From Flavobacterium okayamense (GTDB lineage: Bacteria > Bacteroidota > Bacteroidia > Flavobacteriales > Flavobacteriaceae), in NCBI RefSeq assembly GCF_019702945.1, contig NZ_AP024749.1:2604001-2668000 (forward strand): a DNA stretch of 64,000 nucleotides, written 5' to 3'. Below are positions 18,957 to 30,250 of this stretch, in pieces (the first letter of the stretch is position 1; each line of letters starts with the position of its first letter). The translations under genes were made by a program, and so were the position numbers. Below the pieces are notes generated by a model. It made no database searches, was not told the origin of the DNA, and saw only the letters and a list, made by a program, of their open reading frames with translations.

Positions 18957-19505
18957 TTATTTACTTTTTAATCTAATAAATAAATTATAAAAAAACAAAC
19001 TTATAACAGCCAAGAACAAGCCTTGAAAAAAAAACATACTTGTACTATACATAAAACCAAAATTATATTTTGACCAACTAGAAGGTAAATAATCTCTATG
19101 AAAACTAGAAAGTATAATTACATATCTCTCAAAATAGAATCCAATTTTAATACAAAAAGCCACAATTAATACGTACCAAAATTTATTTCTTAATTTTTTA
19201 AAAAGTAAAGTATATGGTAAAATTGTTGCACAAATAAACATTAACCAATATGACCACCAATATGGTCCAGTTGCTCTATTATAAATAGCAACATTCTCAT
19301 AGTTTACAAAAGCTTCAATCAAAAAACGTATCAAAATAGTTAGACTGTAAAAAATAATAATCCAACCAACAACATTTAATATCTTTCTAGAATGAAATTT
19401 CTCTTTAAAAATTGAATTTATAGTCCAAAGCATAAAAATCATTGGCAATAAACACAAAATTATATTTGTGTCTATAATATCAATAATTCTATCAAAAAGC
19501 TCCAT
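18957..19505 (-). CDS. Short ActC/NrfD-like integral membrane protein
   Basis: 182 residues with five or six predicted membrane helices. Two stretches match the C-terminal half of the large quinol-oxidising membrane subunit ActC/NrfD of alternative complex III. These are RATGPYWWSYWLMFICATILP (here about residues 77-97) and FYFERYVIILSSFHRDYLPSSW (about 123-144). The full family is about 450 residues with two four-helix bundles; only one bundle's worth is present. No Fe-S or haem subunit is nearby. It starts 3 nt after mnmA, so it sits in that transcript. Either a reduced stand-alone relative or a remnant; there is no stop or frameshift, so it looks expressed. Confidence 0.6.
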   Translation of the reverse strand: MELFDRIIDIIDTNIILCLLPMIFMLWTINSIFKEKFHSRKILNVVGWIIIFYSLTILIRFLIEAFVNYENVAIYNRATGPYWWSYWLMFICATILPYTLLFKKLRNKFWYVLIVAFCIKIGFYFERYVIILSSFHRDYLPSSWSKYNFGFMYSTSMFFFQGLFLAVISLFFYNLFIRLKSK

Positions 19506-19508
19506 AAA

Positions 19509-20696
19509 TTAAGAAATCACACCACTACCAAGAATCTCTTCACCACTATGCCAAGCTACAAATTGCCCTTCTGTAATTGCCGATTGTGGTTCATCGAACT
19601 CAACGTACAAACCATTTTCAAATTGATACAATTTAGCTTTTTGCAACGGTTGTCGATAACGAATACGAGCCATTACTTCCATTGTTTCATTTGGTTGCAA
19701 GACTAAGTCTTCACGAACCCAATGTACTTCATCTTGTTTAATAAATAAAGCTTTTTTAAACAATCCAGGATGATTATTTCCTTGACCTGTGTAAATAATG
19801 TTTTTTTCGACATCAGTTTCAATTACGTACAAACCTTCTTTGGTTCCTCCAACATTCAAGCCTTTGCGTTGTCCTTTTGTGAAATAATGAGCTCCTTGGT
19901 GTTTTCCTAAAACCTTACCTGGAACTTTCAAATAATCAATGTTTGCAGACAAAAAAGCTAATTCTTGTTGTTTATTTTCAAACGAAGGAATTTGATTTTG
20001 ATAAATAGCAGCATCAGCTGGAATTTCAATAATAACGCCTTCTTTTGGTTGTAATTTTTGTTGTAGAAACTCTGGCAAACGAACTTTTCCTATGAAACAC
20101 AAACCTTGAGAATCTTTCTTCTCAGCAGTGATTAAATCGAGTTTCGTAGCAATTTCGCGAACTTCTGGTTTTGTTAATTCACCAATAGGAAATAAGGCTT
20201 TAGACAACTGCTCTTGTGACAATTGACATAAGAAATACGATTGATCTTTATTTCCATCCTTACCAGCCAGCAATTGATAAATTTCATTGCCATCTTTCTC
20301 TATCGTTCCTTTGCGACAATAATGTCCGGTTGCAACATAATCAGCACCTAATGACAATGCGATTTTCATGAAAACATCAAATTTGATTTCACGATTACAC
20401 AATACATCAGGATTTGGCGTACGACCTTGTTCGTACTCGTTGAACATGTAATCAACGATACGGTCTTTATATTGTTCAGATAAATCTACGGTTTGAAAAG
20501 GAATTCCAAGTTTTTCGGCCACAAGAAGCGCATCATTACTATCTTCTAACCAAGGACACTCATTTGAAATTGTAACTGAATCATCGTGCCAATTTTTCAT
20601 AAAAAGTCCGATAACTTCGTACCCTTGCTCTTTTAACAAATAAGCAGCTACACTTGAATCTACTCCACCAGAAAGTCCAACGACTACTCTTTTCAT
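19509..20696 (-). CDS. mnmA: tRNA-specific 2-thiouridylase MnmA
   Basis: 395 residues. It thiolates U34 of tRNAs for Lys, Glu and Gln, using sulfur relayed to its own cysteines. The PP-loop GLSGGVDSS (8-15) binds ATP. The catalytic cysteine pair is C100 in [12 protein letters not shown] and C200 in [17 protein letters not shown] and [10 protein letters not shown] are also typical. The C-terminal beta-barrel domains are complete. It is flanked within 4 nt by a MORN-repeat lipoprotein-like gene and the ActC-like gene, so the three appear co-transcribed. Confidence 0.96.
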   Translation of the reverse strand: MKRVVVGLSGGVDSSVAAYLLKEQGYEVIGLFMKNWHDDSVTISNECPWLEDSNDALLVAEKLGIPFQTVDLSEQYKDRIVDYMFNEYEQGRTPNPDVLCNREIKFDVFMKIALSLGADYVATGHYCRKGTIEKDGNEIYQLLAGKDGNKDQSYFLCQLSQEQLSKALFPIGELTKPEVREIATKLDLITAEKKDSQGLCFIGKVRLPEFLQQKLQPKEGVIIEIPADAAIYQNQIPSFENKQQELAFLSANIDYLKVPGKVLGKHQGAHYFTKGQRKGLNVGGTKEGLYVIETDVEKNIIYTGQGNNHPGLFKKALFIKQDEVHWVREDLVLQPNETMEVMARIRYRQPLQKAKLYQFENGLYVEFDEPQSAITEGQFVAWHSGEEILGSGVIS

Positions 20697-20700
20697 TTGC

Positions 20701-21462
20701 TTATTTTTTATTTTTTTCTTCTTTTAATTCTTCTTTGTATTCAAGTTCGTTAGGATTATCTAACTTAAATGTTTTTCCAGAAAACTCAGCAGCTGATTCT
20801 TTTTTAACCAACTTACCATTTTCATAAGTTTCCCAAGTTCCTGATTTTTTATTCTTTTTATACTGACCTTTTATTAACATGTTTCCTTCTCCATCATAAA
20901 AAATAGCAGTTCCATGCAATTCACCATTTTTGAAATTAGACTCCTCAATTGGCTTTCCATTTTCAGCATACTTAATATACTTCCCCTCCAGTAAATTATT
21001 TTTGTAGTACGATTTTTCAGCTAATTGACCGTTTGTATAATAAACATTTTTCTCACCATCAAGCTTTCCTCGTTTGTAGTTTTCTAAATTCATAATTTTA
21101 TCACTTCTATAATGATAATATTTCCATAGTCCTTCAGGTTGCTTATTTACTAAGTCACCTTCACTAACTTTAAATTTACCATTATAAAAAACAGTGTAAC
21201 AACTTCCATCACCTTTTGAAAAGTCACGAGTAGCCATTAACTGTTTGTTTTTAGAATCGGCATAAAACTTAAACAAACCAACTTCTTTTCCGTGTTCAAA
21301 AGTTCCTTCATAACGAAGATTCTTTGATTTTTCATAGTTTCCTTTCCATAATCCATGACGCTTACCTTCTTTATCAAATTCATTTTCTTGGGCAATGCCA
21401 ATTGAAGAAGTTACTATTAAAATTAATATTAGTTTTATTTTGCTTAACATTTGTTTATTCAA
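20701..21462 (-). CDS. Exported MORN/YwqK-repeat protein
   Basis: 253 residues with a signal peptide (ending IGIAQ) and at least six MORN-like repeats of the form G-x-x-x-Y-Y-x-N-G-(Q/K), for instance [20 protein letters not shown] and [20 protein letters not shown]. The C-terminus is rich in Glu and Lys. Such proteins are often auto-labelled as YwqK antitoxins, but there is no toxin next to it and the signal peptide argues against a cytosolic antitoxin. It is probably a periplasmic repeat protein. An ATG at 21450 is an alternative start. Confidence 0.75.
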   Translation of the reverse strand: MNKQMLSKIKLILILIVTSSIGIAQENEFDKEGKRHGLWKGNYEKSKNLRYEGTFEHGKEVGLFKFYADSKNKQLMATRDFSKGDGSCYTVFYNGKFKVSEGDLVNKQPEGLWKYYHYRSDKIMNLENYKRGKLDGEKNVYYTNGQLAEKSYYKNNLLEGKYIKYAENGKPIEESNFKNGELHGTAIFYDGEGNMLIKGQYKKNKKSGTWETYENGKLVKKESAAEFSGKTFKLDNPNELEYKEELKEEKNKK

Positions 21463-21559
21463 TATTTTAATTTATAAGACTTTAGTAATCTGACAGTTAA
21501 ACAAACTATTAATTTAAGTTAAAAACATTCTAACTCTTTTATTTTGTTTAATTGTTTTA

Positions 21560-21567
21560 TAATTTTG
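21560..21567 (+). promoter_or_regulatory. -7 box (TAATTTTG) before the fasciclin gene
   Basis: TAATTTTG matches TAnnTTTG 23 nt before the ATG. TTG triplets upstream are not at the usual 18-20 nt spacing. Confidence 0.4.
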
Positions 21568-21590
21568 ATTAAACAAAAAAATCAATAGTT

Positions 21591-22559
21591 ATGAAAAACT
21601 CCACAAAATTAATGAAATTAATGTTATTGGTAGCAATACCATTAACATTGTTGTCATGTTCTGATGATGATTCAAACAACATGCCAGAAAATAATAGCAT
21701 TGCTGCTATTGCTTCTAGAGCCCCACAATTCACAATTTTAGTTGACGCATTAGAAAAAGCCGACTTAGTAACTACTTTAGATGGTTCAGGTTCATTTACT
21801 GTATTTGCTCCAACAAATACTGCATTTACTAACTTTTTAGCAGACAACGGATTTAATTCATTAGATGATGTACCTGTTGCAACTTTAAGAGAAATTCTTT
21901 TAAATCATGTTGTTGAAGGAACTAACCTTTCTTCAAATTTATCTACAGGATATGTAAAGACTTTAGGAAAAGGTGCTGCTTCTGCTACAAACACATTAAG
22001 TATGTATATTAATGTTTCTTCAACTGTAATGCTTAATGGTGTTTCTACAGTAACAACACCTAATATTATGGCAGACAATGGTGTAATCCATGAAGTAAAT
22101 GCAGTTATTGGCTTACCAACAGTAGTAACACATGCAACTGCAAATTCAAACTTTTCTACACTTGTAACTGCTTTAACAAGAAATGACCAACCAGATTTTG
22201 TTGGAATTTTATCTGGTACAACAAATTCACCGTTCACTGTTTTTGCCCCAACAAATTTAGCTTTTGGTGATCTATTAACAGAATTAAACGCTACATCGTT
22301 AAATGATATTGACCAACCTACTTTAGAGAACACACTAAAATATCATGTTGTAGCTGGTGGAAACGTTCTTTCCACTGATTTAACTAATAATATGATGGTT
22401 ACAACTTTTCAAGGACAAGATTTTACTATCGGATTAACTGGAGGAGCAAAAATTACAGACGCTCAAAATCGTGTTAGTAATATAGTTGCAACAGATGTTC
22501 AATGTGCAAATGGAGTAATCCATGTTATTGATAAAGTTATTTTACCAACATTTAATTAA
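21591..22559 (+). CDS. Lipoprotein with two fasciclin (FAS1) domains
   Basis: 322 residues. The lipoprotein signal ends LTLLSCSDDD (lipidated cysteine at 23). It is followed by two FAS1 domains, about 40-175 and 180-322. Each has the H1 motif FTVFAPTN(T/L)AF and the later box with LLNHVVEG or KYHVVAGG, and each ends with a N-G-V-I-H motif. FAS1 domains mediate adhesion or matrix interaction. The aspartate residues after the cysteine suit surface-exposed Bacteroidota lipoproteins. The gene is monocistronic between its own promoter and terminator. Confidence 0.9.
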   Translation: MKNSTKLMKLMLLVAIPLTLLSCSDDDSNNMPENNSIAAIASRAPQFTILVDALEKADLVTTLDGSGSFTVFAPTNTAFTNFLADNGFNSLDDVPVATLREILLNHVVEGTNLSSNLSTGYVKTLGKGAASATNTLSMYINVSSTVMLNGVSTVTTPNIMADNGVIHEVNAVIGLPTVVTHATANSNFSTLVTALTRNDQPDFVGILSGTTNSPFTVFAPTNLAFGDLLTELNATSLNDIDQPTLENTLKYHVVAGGNVLSTDLTNNMMVTTFQGQDFTIGLTGGAKITDAQNRVSNIVATDVQCANGVIHVIDKVILPTFN

Positions 22560-22593
22560 TCCTTACCTATACTTTTACTCAAAAATTGCTAGA

Positions 22594-22624
22594 GAAACTC
22601 CGTTTTCAACGGAGTTTTTTTTTA
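22594..22624. terminator. Terminator between fasciclin gene and proC
   Basis: AAACTCCGTT (22595-22604) / AACGGAGTTT (22608-22617) is followed by a run of T residues. The convergent proC gene ends at 22622. Confidence 0.8.
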
Positions 22625-23422
22625 TTTCCCTAAATCTTCTGCTCTTTTATTAGCCTCTTTAATTGCTTTTTCAATATTTTCAAATACTTTTTCATTTGCA
22701 AATACATCTAAAGCAGCTTCTGTTGTGCCTCCTTTGGAAGTTACTTTATTAATCCAATCTTCATGACTTAAGTTACTTCTACTTTGCAACTGAACAGCAC
22801 CTAAATAGGTATTATTAACTAAAAAAGTAGCTTCTGAATTTGAAAATCCTAAATTTTCAGCTGCCTTAATCATAGCATCCATAAAGTAATAAACATAAGC
22901 GGGTCCACTTCCTGAAATTGCTGTTGCAGGGTTTAACATTTTTTCATCAGAAACATACAATGATTTTCCTGTTGTATTAATTAAATTTTGAATGATAAAT
23001 AATTCTTTTCTATCAATTTCTTGAGAAGCACTAAAAACTGTAATTCCTTGTCCAATCTGTGTTGGAATATTTGGCATTGAACGAACTACTTTTTCAACGT
23101 TTAATTCGTTTTGAATTCTCTCAATAGAAATACCTGCCATAACGGAAAGGAACAAATGCTCTTCATTTAAAAAAGGCTTAATTTGATGAGACATTACCAT
23201 GAAATCTTGGGGTTTTACAGCTAGAATAATAATATCTACTTCAAATAATGCCTGAGTTGATTTAATTGTGAAATTTTCTTTAGGAATTGAAGCACGTTTC
23301 GTTTTTTCAACTTCACTTCTATTTAAAACAAAAATGTCATTAGAATTTACAAATCCAGAGCCTATAAAACTATTCGCATAGGTTTGCCCCATATTACCAA
23401 AACCAATAATTAATACTTTCAT
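22622..23422 (-). CDS. proC: Pyrroline-5-carboxylate reductase
   Basis: 266 residues. It reduces 1-pyrroline-5-carboxylate to proline with NAD(P)H. The Rossmann motif is IIGFGNMGQ at the N-terminus, followed by AVKPQD, MAGISIERIQ, VRSMPNIPTQIGQG and the C-terminal dimerisation helix signature with ATAISGSGPAYVYYFMDA and SKGGTTEAALDVF. It is the last gene of the yidC side of the minus-strand block but is separated from yidC by a strong terminator, so it probably has its own promoter. Confidence 0.93.
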   Translation of the reverse strand: MKVLIIGFGNMGQTYANSFIGSGFVNSNDIFVLNRSEVEKTKRASIPKENFTIKSTQALFEVDIIILAVKPQDFMVMSHQIKPFLNEEHLFLSVMAGISIERIQNELNVEKVVRSMPNIPTQIGQGITVFSASQEIDRKELFIIQNLINTTGKSLYVSDEKMLNPATAISGSGPAYVYYFMDAMIKAAENLGFSNSEATFLVNNTYLGAVQLQSRSNLSHEDWINKVTSKGGTTEAALDVFANEKVFENIEKAIKEANKRAEDLGK

Positions 23423-23431
23423 AAAATATAG

Positions 23432-23465
23432 TAAAAAAAAGAAACCCTGCCAAAAGCAGGGTTTC
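23432..23465 (-). terminator. Rho-independent terminator after yidC
   Basis: A perfect 10-bp stem (GAAACCCTGC at 23441-23450, GCAGGGTTTC at 23456-23465) has a 5-nt loop. On the minus strand it is followed by a run of eight T residues. Confidence 0.85.
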
Positions 23466-23474
23466 TATCTGTAA

Positions 23475-25355
23475 TTATTTCTTATTTTTTTGTTGCGCTT
23501 CAGCTTGTTCCATCATTTCGCGCATTTTCTTTTGGAATTTACTTTCCTTTTTTTGTTTTCCTTTATTTTCTTGAATTTTAGCATGAATCTTATCATTATC
23601 AATGATATAGTTTTTGATTACAAACATAATTCCAATGGTAATTAAGTTCGAGATAAAGTAATATAATGATAATCCAGAAGCATAATTATTAAAGAAGAAT
23701 AACATCATTAATGGAGAAATATACAACATCATCTTCATGATTTTACTCATATCTGGCATACCTTCTTGTTGAGGCGCTGCCATTTGTTGATCTCCTGTTG
23801 TCATTCTCATATAAAAGAATATTGCGACTGATGCTAAAATTGGAAACAAACTTACGTGATCACCATAAAATGGAATTTTAAATGGTAATTGGAAAACCGC
23901 ATCATACGAAGATAAATCATCTGCCCAAAGGAAGCTTTTTTGACGTAAATCGAACATCGATGGGAAGAATTGGAACAATGCATAGAAAACAGGTATTTGC
24001 ATTACTGCTGGAATACAACCTGCCATAGGACTTACACCAGCTTTCGAATATAGCGCCATTGTTTCTTGCTGGCGCTTCATTGCATTATCTTTATATTTAT
24101 CGTTTATTTCTTGAATTTCAGGACGAATTACTTTCATCTTTGCTTGAGACAAATATGATTTATAGGTAATTGGCGACATTACAATTCTTACTAAAATTGT
24201 AAAAACAATAATTGCAATTCCGTAACCTATTCCTAACGATGTAATAAATCCGAATGCTGGAATAAAAATGTAACGGTTAATCCAACCGAAAATTCCCCAA
24301 CCTAATGGCATTACCTCGTCTAAGTTTCTATCGTAATCATTTAAGATTTGATATTTAGCTGGTCCATAATACCAATTCATATTATAATTTACTGCACCAT
24401 TTTTAAATTCTAAAGGCAATTTTGCAGTGAAGTTTTTAGTATAAACAGTATCTACATCTTCATTTGCTACTAAATTTTCAGATTTAAATTCAGCTGTTTT
24501 AAAAGGCGTATCCGTTAATAAAATTGATGTAAAATGATGTTGTTTGAAAGCAACATAAGTAACTTCCTCAGCTGTTGTTTGAGCTAATTCTTTTTGTGCG
24601 TTTAAATAGTCATCTTTACCTTCTTCATATTCATAAACCAATTCAGTATATCTATTTTCATAAGAAATACTTTTTTCATTGCGATATGTTTTTAATTGCC
24701 ATTCTAAATCTAATGGTTTTGAAGTATTTACAACATTTTCTAAACCTTGTGAACGAATACTAAAATCTAGCATATATTCTCCTGGTTTCAACACATAACG
24801 ATACTCTAAAAACTGATTCGGTCCAGCTTTTAATTGCATTGTTAGCACTTGATTTTCTCCTTCTGTTGAATATTTTGGTTCGAAGAATAAATCTTTCGTA
24901 TGTAACGTTCTATTGTCGTTAGTATTTAATGTAATGTCGAAATTAGCATTATTATCATTTATAATTTTTACTAATTCGCCAGAGTTCTTCTCAAACTTTT
25001 CAAAACCTAAAACAGTAGCTTCGGTAATATAACCACCTTTATTAGCAATTTTTAATGCTAAAACGTCGTTTTTAATTTCAGTTACATTTTCATTTGCAGA
25101 AGGTAATGAAGCCGAATAAGCAAATGAACCTAAAGCTTGTTGTGCTTTTGCAATACTTAAAGAATCTGTTAGTGTCGCAACTTCAGGAGTAGCTTGAGTA
25201 TTTTCTACTACTTTATTTTGTTCAACTTGCTCTTTCTTCTCTTGTTCTTTTAATTCTTCAGGTGATGGTGTATTTGTATACATCATCCACATTAAAAGAC
25301 CTGAAATTAAAACAAAACCAACAATGGTTTTTACGTCTAGCTTTTTTTCTTCCAT
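23475..25355 (-). CDS. yidC: Membrane protein insertase YidC
   Basis: 626 residues, the Oxa1-family insertase that places proteins in the inner membrane with or without SecYEG. An N-terminal anchor helix (about 10-27) is followed by a large periplasmic domain (about 60-365) and the conserved five-helix core (about 370-590). The core has GYGIAIIVFTILVRIVMSPI, in which the arginine sits in the hydrophilic groove, and CIPAVMQIPVFYALFQFF. The C-terminal tail is highly basic and suits ribosome contact. It follows pyrG on the same strand with a 64-nt spacer. Confidence 0.96.
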   Translation of the reverse strand: MEEKKLDVKTIVGFVLISGLLMWMMYTNTPSPEELKEQEKKEQVEQNKVVENTQATPEVATLTDSLSIAKAQQALGSFAYSASLPSANENVTEIKNDVLALKIANKGGYITEATVLGFEKFEKNSGELVKIINDNNANFDITLNTNDNRTLHTKDLFFEPKYSTEGENQVLTMQLKAGPNQFLEYRYVLKPGEYMLDFSIRSQGLENVVNTSKPLDLEWQLKTYRNEKSISYENRYTELVYEYEEGKDDYLNAQKELAQTTAEEVTYVAFKQHHFTSILLTDTPFKTAEFKSENLVANEDVDTVYTKNFTAKLPLEFKNGAVNYNMNWYYGPAKYQILNDYDRNLDEVMPLGWGIFGWINRYIFIPAFGFITSLGIGYGIAIIVFTILVRIVMSPITYKSYLSQAKMKVIRPEIQEINDKYKDNAMKRQQETMALYSKAGVSPMAGCIPAVMQIPVFYALFQFFPSMFDLRQKSFLWADDLSSYDAVFQLPFKIPFYGDHVSLFPILASVAIFFYMRMTTGDQQMAAPQQEGMPDMSKIMKMMLYISPLMMLFFFNNYASGLSLYYFISNLITIGIMFVIKNYIIDNDKIHAKIQENKGKQKKESKFQKKMREMMEQAEAQQKNKK

Positions 25356-25419
25356 TTATGTTTAAGTCTAAAGTCTATAGTTGAAAGTCTAAAGTTTTTT
25401 TAGATTCAACTAAAACTGT

Positions 25420-27104
<1,685 letters not shown>

Positions 27105-27166
27105 TTTGAAAATGAAGCAATTTGAAAATTTGAAAAGGATAAAATTTGATAATTAAAATAAGGAAG

Positions 27167-27382
27167 TTATAACTTTCTAATATTTCGAACTAAATCTTCT
27201 AAACCATTTAATTGAAGTTCGTAAACTAAAGCCATTTGTTCGCCTAGTTTACCTTTTGGAAATCCTTTTTGTTTGTACCAAACGAGATAATATTCGGGTA
27301 AGTCGATAAGAAAACGTCCTTCGTACTTACCGAAAGGCATTTTTGTATTGGCTAGTTTTATGAGTTCTTGTTGATTGTTCAT
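27167..27382 (-). CDS. DUF3820 family protein
   Basis: 71 residues. The pattern M-P-F-G-K-Y-E-G-R-x-L-x-D-L-P-E-Y-Y-L-x-W-Y is the core of DUF3820, a small cytosolic family sometimes called a quorum-sensing-regulated virulence factor fold. No catalytic role is established. It starts 10 nt after the preceding gene and is the last of the six-gene purM unit. The following 130 nt up to pyrG's leader hold only AT-rich repeats with recurrent AATTTGAAAA. Confidence 0.8.
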   Translation of the reverse strand: MNNQQELIKLANTKMPFGKYEGRFLIDLPEYYLVWYKQKGFPKGKLGEQMALVYELQLNGLEDLVRNIRKL

Positions 27383-27392
27383 TTTTAGTTTA

Positions 27393-27917
27393 TCATGAAT
27401 AATTTAAAATAAAAAAATCAATCATACTAAATAGAAATTTTAACATTAACTCTAATGATTCATCTTTTTTATAAAATCCTAAATAATACTTAGCAGAAAA
27501 AACATAAACATTATTTGAAAAATTCCCCTCAATCAATGGTTCAAAAGCTTCCTCATTTGCTAATCTATTTAATCCAGAATCAGTTAAAATTTTAAAGATT
27601 TTTTTTTCAAAAATTTCATTTTTACAGGAAATGTTCCAAACTCTGCTTCTTTCATAAAATAGTCTAAAAAAATTATCTCTTGTTGATAAATAAAAGTTTG
27701 GTATTCGATTTCCAAACTTTAATTCAAATCTAAATTCAGCCATATTACTATTACCAAACTCAAAAACAACATCAATATCTATTCCAGAGTAATTTATTGT
27801 AATTGAATATATTGTTACAGGAAGCTTAGAACCTATTAAACCGTTAACAGTAAAATTTTCTACTTTATATTCACAGTTATATAATTGGGCTAATTCAATA
27901 AATTTATTTTCTATCAT
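27393..27917 (-). CDS. Hypothetical cytosolic protein
   Basis: 174 residues, no signal peptide and no membrane helix. It has mixed alpha/beta character with many aromatic residues and acidic and basic patches, and it ends SMIDFFILNYS. I do not recognise a family. It lies between OsmC (9 nt before) and DUF3820 (10 nt after) on the same strand, so it is transcribed with the purM-guaA genes. It may be a strain-variable insertion in an otherwise conserved run, but the sequence gives no direct sign of transfer. Confidence 0.5.
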   Translation of the reverse strand: MIENKFIELAQLYNCEYKVENFTVNGLIGSKLPVTIYSITINYSGIDIDVVFEFGNSNMAEFRFELKFGNRIPNFYLSTRDNFFRLFYERSRVWNISCKNEIFEKKIFKILTDSGLNRLANEEAFEPLIEGNFSNNVYVFSAKYYLGFYKKDESLELMLKFLFSMIDFFILNYS

Positions 27918-27926
27918 TAAAATTTA

Positions 27927-28331
27927 TCACTTCCAATTAAAAGTAACTTCTTTTTCAATTTCAGGATGTAAACTTAACAATACAGGACACGTCAAAGCGG
28001 CGCGTTCAAGTATCGTTTTGTTTTTATCGGAAGTTGTAATTGACATATTTAAAACCACTTCAATTTTAGCAATTTTTCGTGGTTCGGCTTGCATGATTTT
28101 TGTAATCGATACCGTAGAGTCTTTTAAGTCAATATCTAAATCTCTTGATTTTATGCCCATAATGGAAACCATACAACTTCCCAAAGCTGTTGCTACTAAA
28201 TCGGTTGGTGAAAATGCTTCTCCTTTACCATGGTTATCTGTTGGCGCATCGGTAAGAATTTTAGTACCCGATTGTAAATGCATACAAACGGTTCTTAATT
28301 CTCCAACATAAGTAATATTAGCTGTTGGCAT
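27927..28331 (-). CDS. OsmC family peroxiredoxin-like protein
   Basis: 134 residues of the OsmC/Ohr fold. The two redox cysteines are visible: C53 in TALGSCM and C115 in ALTCPV. The conserved region FSPTDLVATALGSC is intact, with the usual second-half arginine/glutamate context E-R-A-A. Family members reduce organic hydroperoxides in the cytosol through these cysteines. The sequence is closer to the short OsmC/YhfA-type than to Ohr. Its ATG overlaps the TAA of the LysM gene (TAATG), so the two are translationally coupled. Confidence 0.88.
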   Translation of the reverse strand: MPTANITYVGELRTVCMHLQSGTKILTDAPTDNHGKGEAFSPTDLVATALGSCMVSIMGIKSRDLDIDLKDSTVSITKIMQAEPRKIAKIEVVLNMSITTSDKNKTILERAALTCPVLLSLHPEIEKEVTFNWK

Positions 28332-30247
28332 TATTCGGCAGTTTTAACAGTATAATCTGTATCGTAGAATTGTATGTAAATCGCTTTGTTAACCCAAGTA
28401 CCATTTTCATTTACATAATTAAATCCATTTTCAACTCCATCTGTAGAAAACTTTTGAGAAGTTTCTTCAAAATTTTCACTTTGACAAATTCTTAATAAAG
28501 TATCAAAAGTTACATCAAAACCTTTAACAACATAATAATTTGGATTCAATTTGTTTGCAGTAACCATTTTTTTTACTGCTACTAACTCTTCAATTGTTTT
28601 AGCTTCTTTAGTTACTGAAGGAAATAAAAGCTTTAGTTCAATTAGATTTTGCATTTTGATTTCCTCATAATCTAAAGTATCGTAAATTTCAAAAACAACT
28701 AATTGAATATCAAACTCTTCCTTAAGCTTCATCAAGCTTGAAGTAATATTCATTACTTGTCCGGCTTTTTCAGAATCTAATATTACAAAATTCTTTTTCC
28801 CTTTTACTAATTGAGTTCTAATTGCATCAATAGTAAATGCGCCTTTTTCATCTGCTGTAGGAAATTTAACTAAAGCATGATTTTTTTGTAAATACTCTTT
28901 TGAAGCGTTTTTCTTCTGACTAATTACAGCAACAATATTTCCTTCTTTTGCATACAAATATTGCATTAAGGCTTCATTCAATTGTAGTTGAGAAGGAACA
29001 GCATTATATAAATTAGAAATTGGCTTGCTTAATTCTTTCGAGAGTGGAGAAATAACAGGTGTGTTATATTTTGACAAATATTGAGCAGCTGACTCAGCAT
29101 GAGAATTATAAAAGGGTCCAATTACTGCATCAACCCCAGAAAAATCATTTCTAGAAATAATTTGTGCAATATTAGATGATTTTGGAGAGCTTTCAACATC
29201 AATAATTTTCACATTAACAGGCAAACCTAAAGTTTTAGCAGAATCAATCGCAACTAAAGCACCTGAATAAAAATCTAGCGTTAGATTTAAAAATTTACTT
29301 GTCTTAATAAAATCTTTAGAAGTTTTTGTAGAATCAGCTTCCATTTTAGCAAGATTGAATGGAAGTAATAATACTAATTCTTTCTTAGTATTGTAATCAA
29401 TAGTTGCTAATAAATTAGCTTTAGGTTTCGTTGAAGCAAGAGAATCTTTAATAACTAAATTAGTTGGTAATTTTAACAACATACCTTCTCTAACACCTAG
29501 TTTTAAATCAGGATTTAAACGCACTAATTCTTCTTCCGTAACATTAAACTGTTTAGTTAGGCTAAATAATGTCTCATTTGGCTTTACAGCATAAAAATTA
29601 TTTTCAAGATTGTTTACTACTTGAATTTGACTTTGTTGTTTAATTTTTAAAACATCACCAATGTTTATAGCATCTTCAATTTGAGGGTTTAAAGCTTTTA
29701 ATTCATCTACAGTAATGTTATATTTTCTAGATAAACTATATAAAGTTTCTCCTGTTTTTACAACATGTGTAGAAACTGAACTTGTATTTTTTACTTCTTG
29801 AACTTCTACCGTATTTACACCCGAAGTAGGCTTATAAACTTTAGATACAATTAAGTCTTGACCAATTTTTAATCCGTTCTTTTCAACATCCGGATTCCAT
29901 TCTTTTAAATCGGCAACAGATACACTGTATTGTTTTGCTAAACTGTAAAGAGTTTCTTTTTTAGCAACTTTATGAGTAGTAACTTCTGCAGCTCCATCAT
30001 CATTAGTTGATGTTGAAGCTGTAGAAATTGCTTTTGGAATCAATAAAGTAGTATTTTCTTTAATTCCTTCTTTAGCATCAGGATTTAAACGATAAATATC
30101 AAAAGGTGTTACATTATATTTCTTAGAAATTGAATAAACAGTTTCTCCTTTTTCAATTGTATGTCTTAAATATGGATCTTGCTTTACTGTATTAGCAATA
30201 CAAGACGAAAAGAATAAAACTAAAAATAAAACTTTTAAAATTCGCAT
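28331..30247 (-). CDS. Lipoprotein with four LysM domains and a periplasmic-binding-protein domain
   Basis: 638 residues. A lipoprotein signal (cysteine 16 in FFSSC) is followed by LysM domains at about 29-71, 91-134, 160-203 and 218-261. Each has the pattern G/K-E-T-x-Y-S-(I/L)-(S/A)-K-x-Y, and LysM binds peptidoglycan. From about 288 to 630 there is a type I periplasmic-binding fold (KELVLLLPFNLA, VDAVIGPFYNSHAESAA, TPVISPLSKE). The combination suggests a peptidoglycan-attached sensor or binding protein rather than a transporter component, since no permease is near. It lies between guaA (3 nt) and OsmC. Confidence 0.85.
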   Translation of the reverse strand: MRILKVLFLVLFFSSCIANTVKQDPYLRHTIEKGETVYSISKKYNVTPFDIYRLNPDAKEGIKENTTLLIPKAISTASTSTNDDGAAEVTTHKVAKKETLYSLAKQYSVSVADLKEWNPDVEKNGLKIGQDLIVSKVYKPTSGVNTVEVQEVKNTSSVSTHVVKTGETLYSLSRKYNITVDELKALNPQIEDAINIGDVLKIKQQSQIQVVNNLENNFYAVKPNETLFSLTKQFNVTEEELVRLNPDLKLGVREGMLLKLPTNLVIKDSLASTKPKANLLATIDYNTKKELVLLLPFNLAKMEADSTKTSKDFIKTSKFLNLTLDFYSGALVAIDSAKTLGLPVNVKIIDVESSPKSSNIAQIISRNDFSGVDAVIGPFYNSHAESAAQYLSKYNTPVISPLSKELSKPISNLYNAVPSQLQLNEALMQYLYAKEGNIVAVISQKKNASKEYLQKNHALVKFPTADEKGAFTIDAIRTQLVKGKKNFVILDSEKAGQVMNITSSLMKLKEEFDIQLVVFEIYDTLDYEEIKMQNLIELKLLFPSVTKEAKTIEELVAVKKMVTANKLNPNYYVVKGFDVTFDTLLRICQSENFEETSQKFSTDGVENGFNYVNENGTWVNKAIYIQFYDTDYTVKTAE

Positions 30248-30250
30248 AAA

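Noticed and set aside
20701..21462. MORN/YwqK protein as antitoxin of a toxin-antitoxin pair
   Set aside because: It has a signal peptide and its neighbours are mnmA and an intergenic spacer; no toxin candidate is present.
25358..25400. AGTCTAAAGT direct repeats between pyrG and yidC as a possible CRISPR or operator
   Set aside because: Only two short copies, no spacers; it is like the simple repeats at other gene borders.
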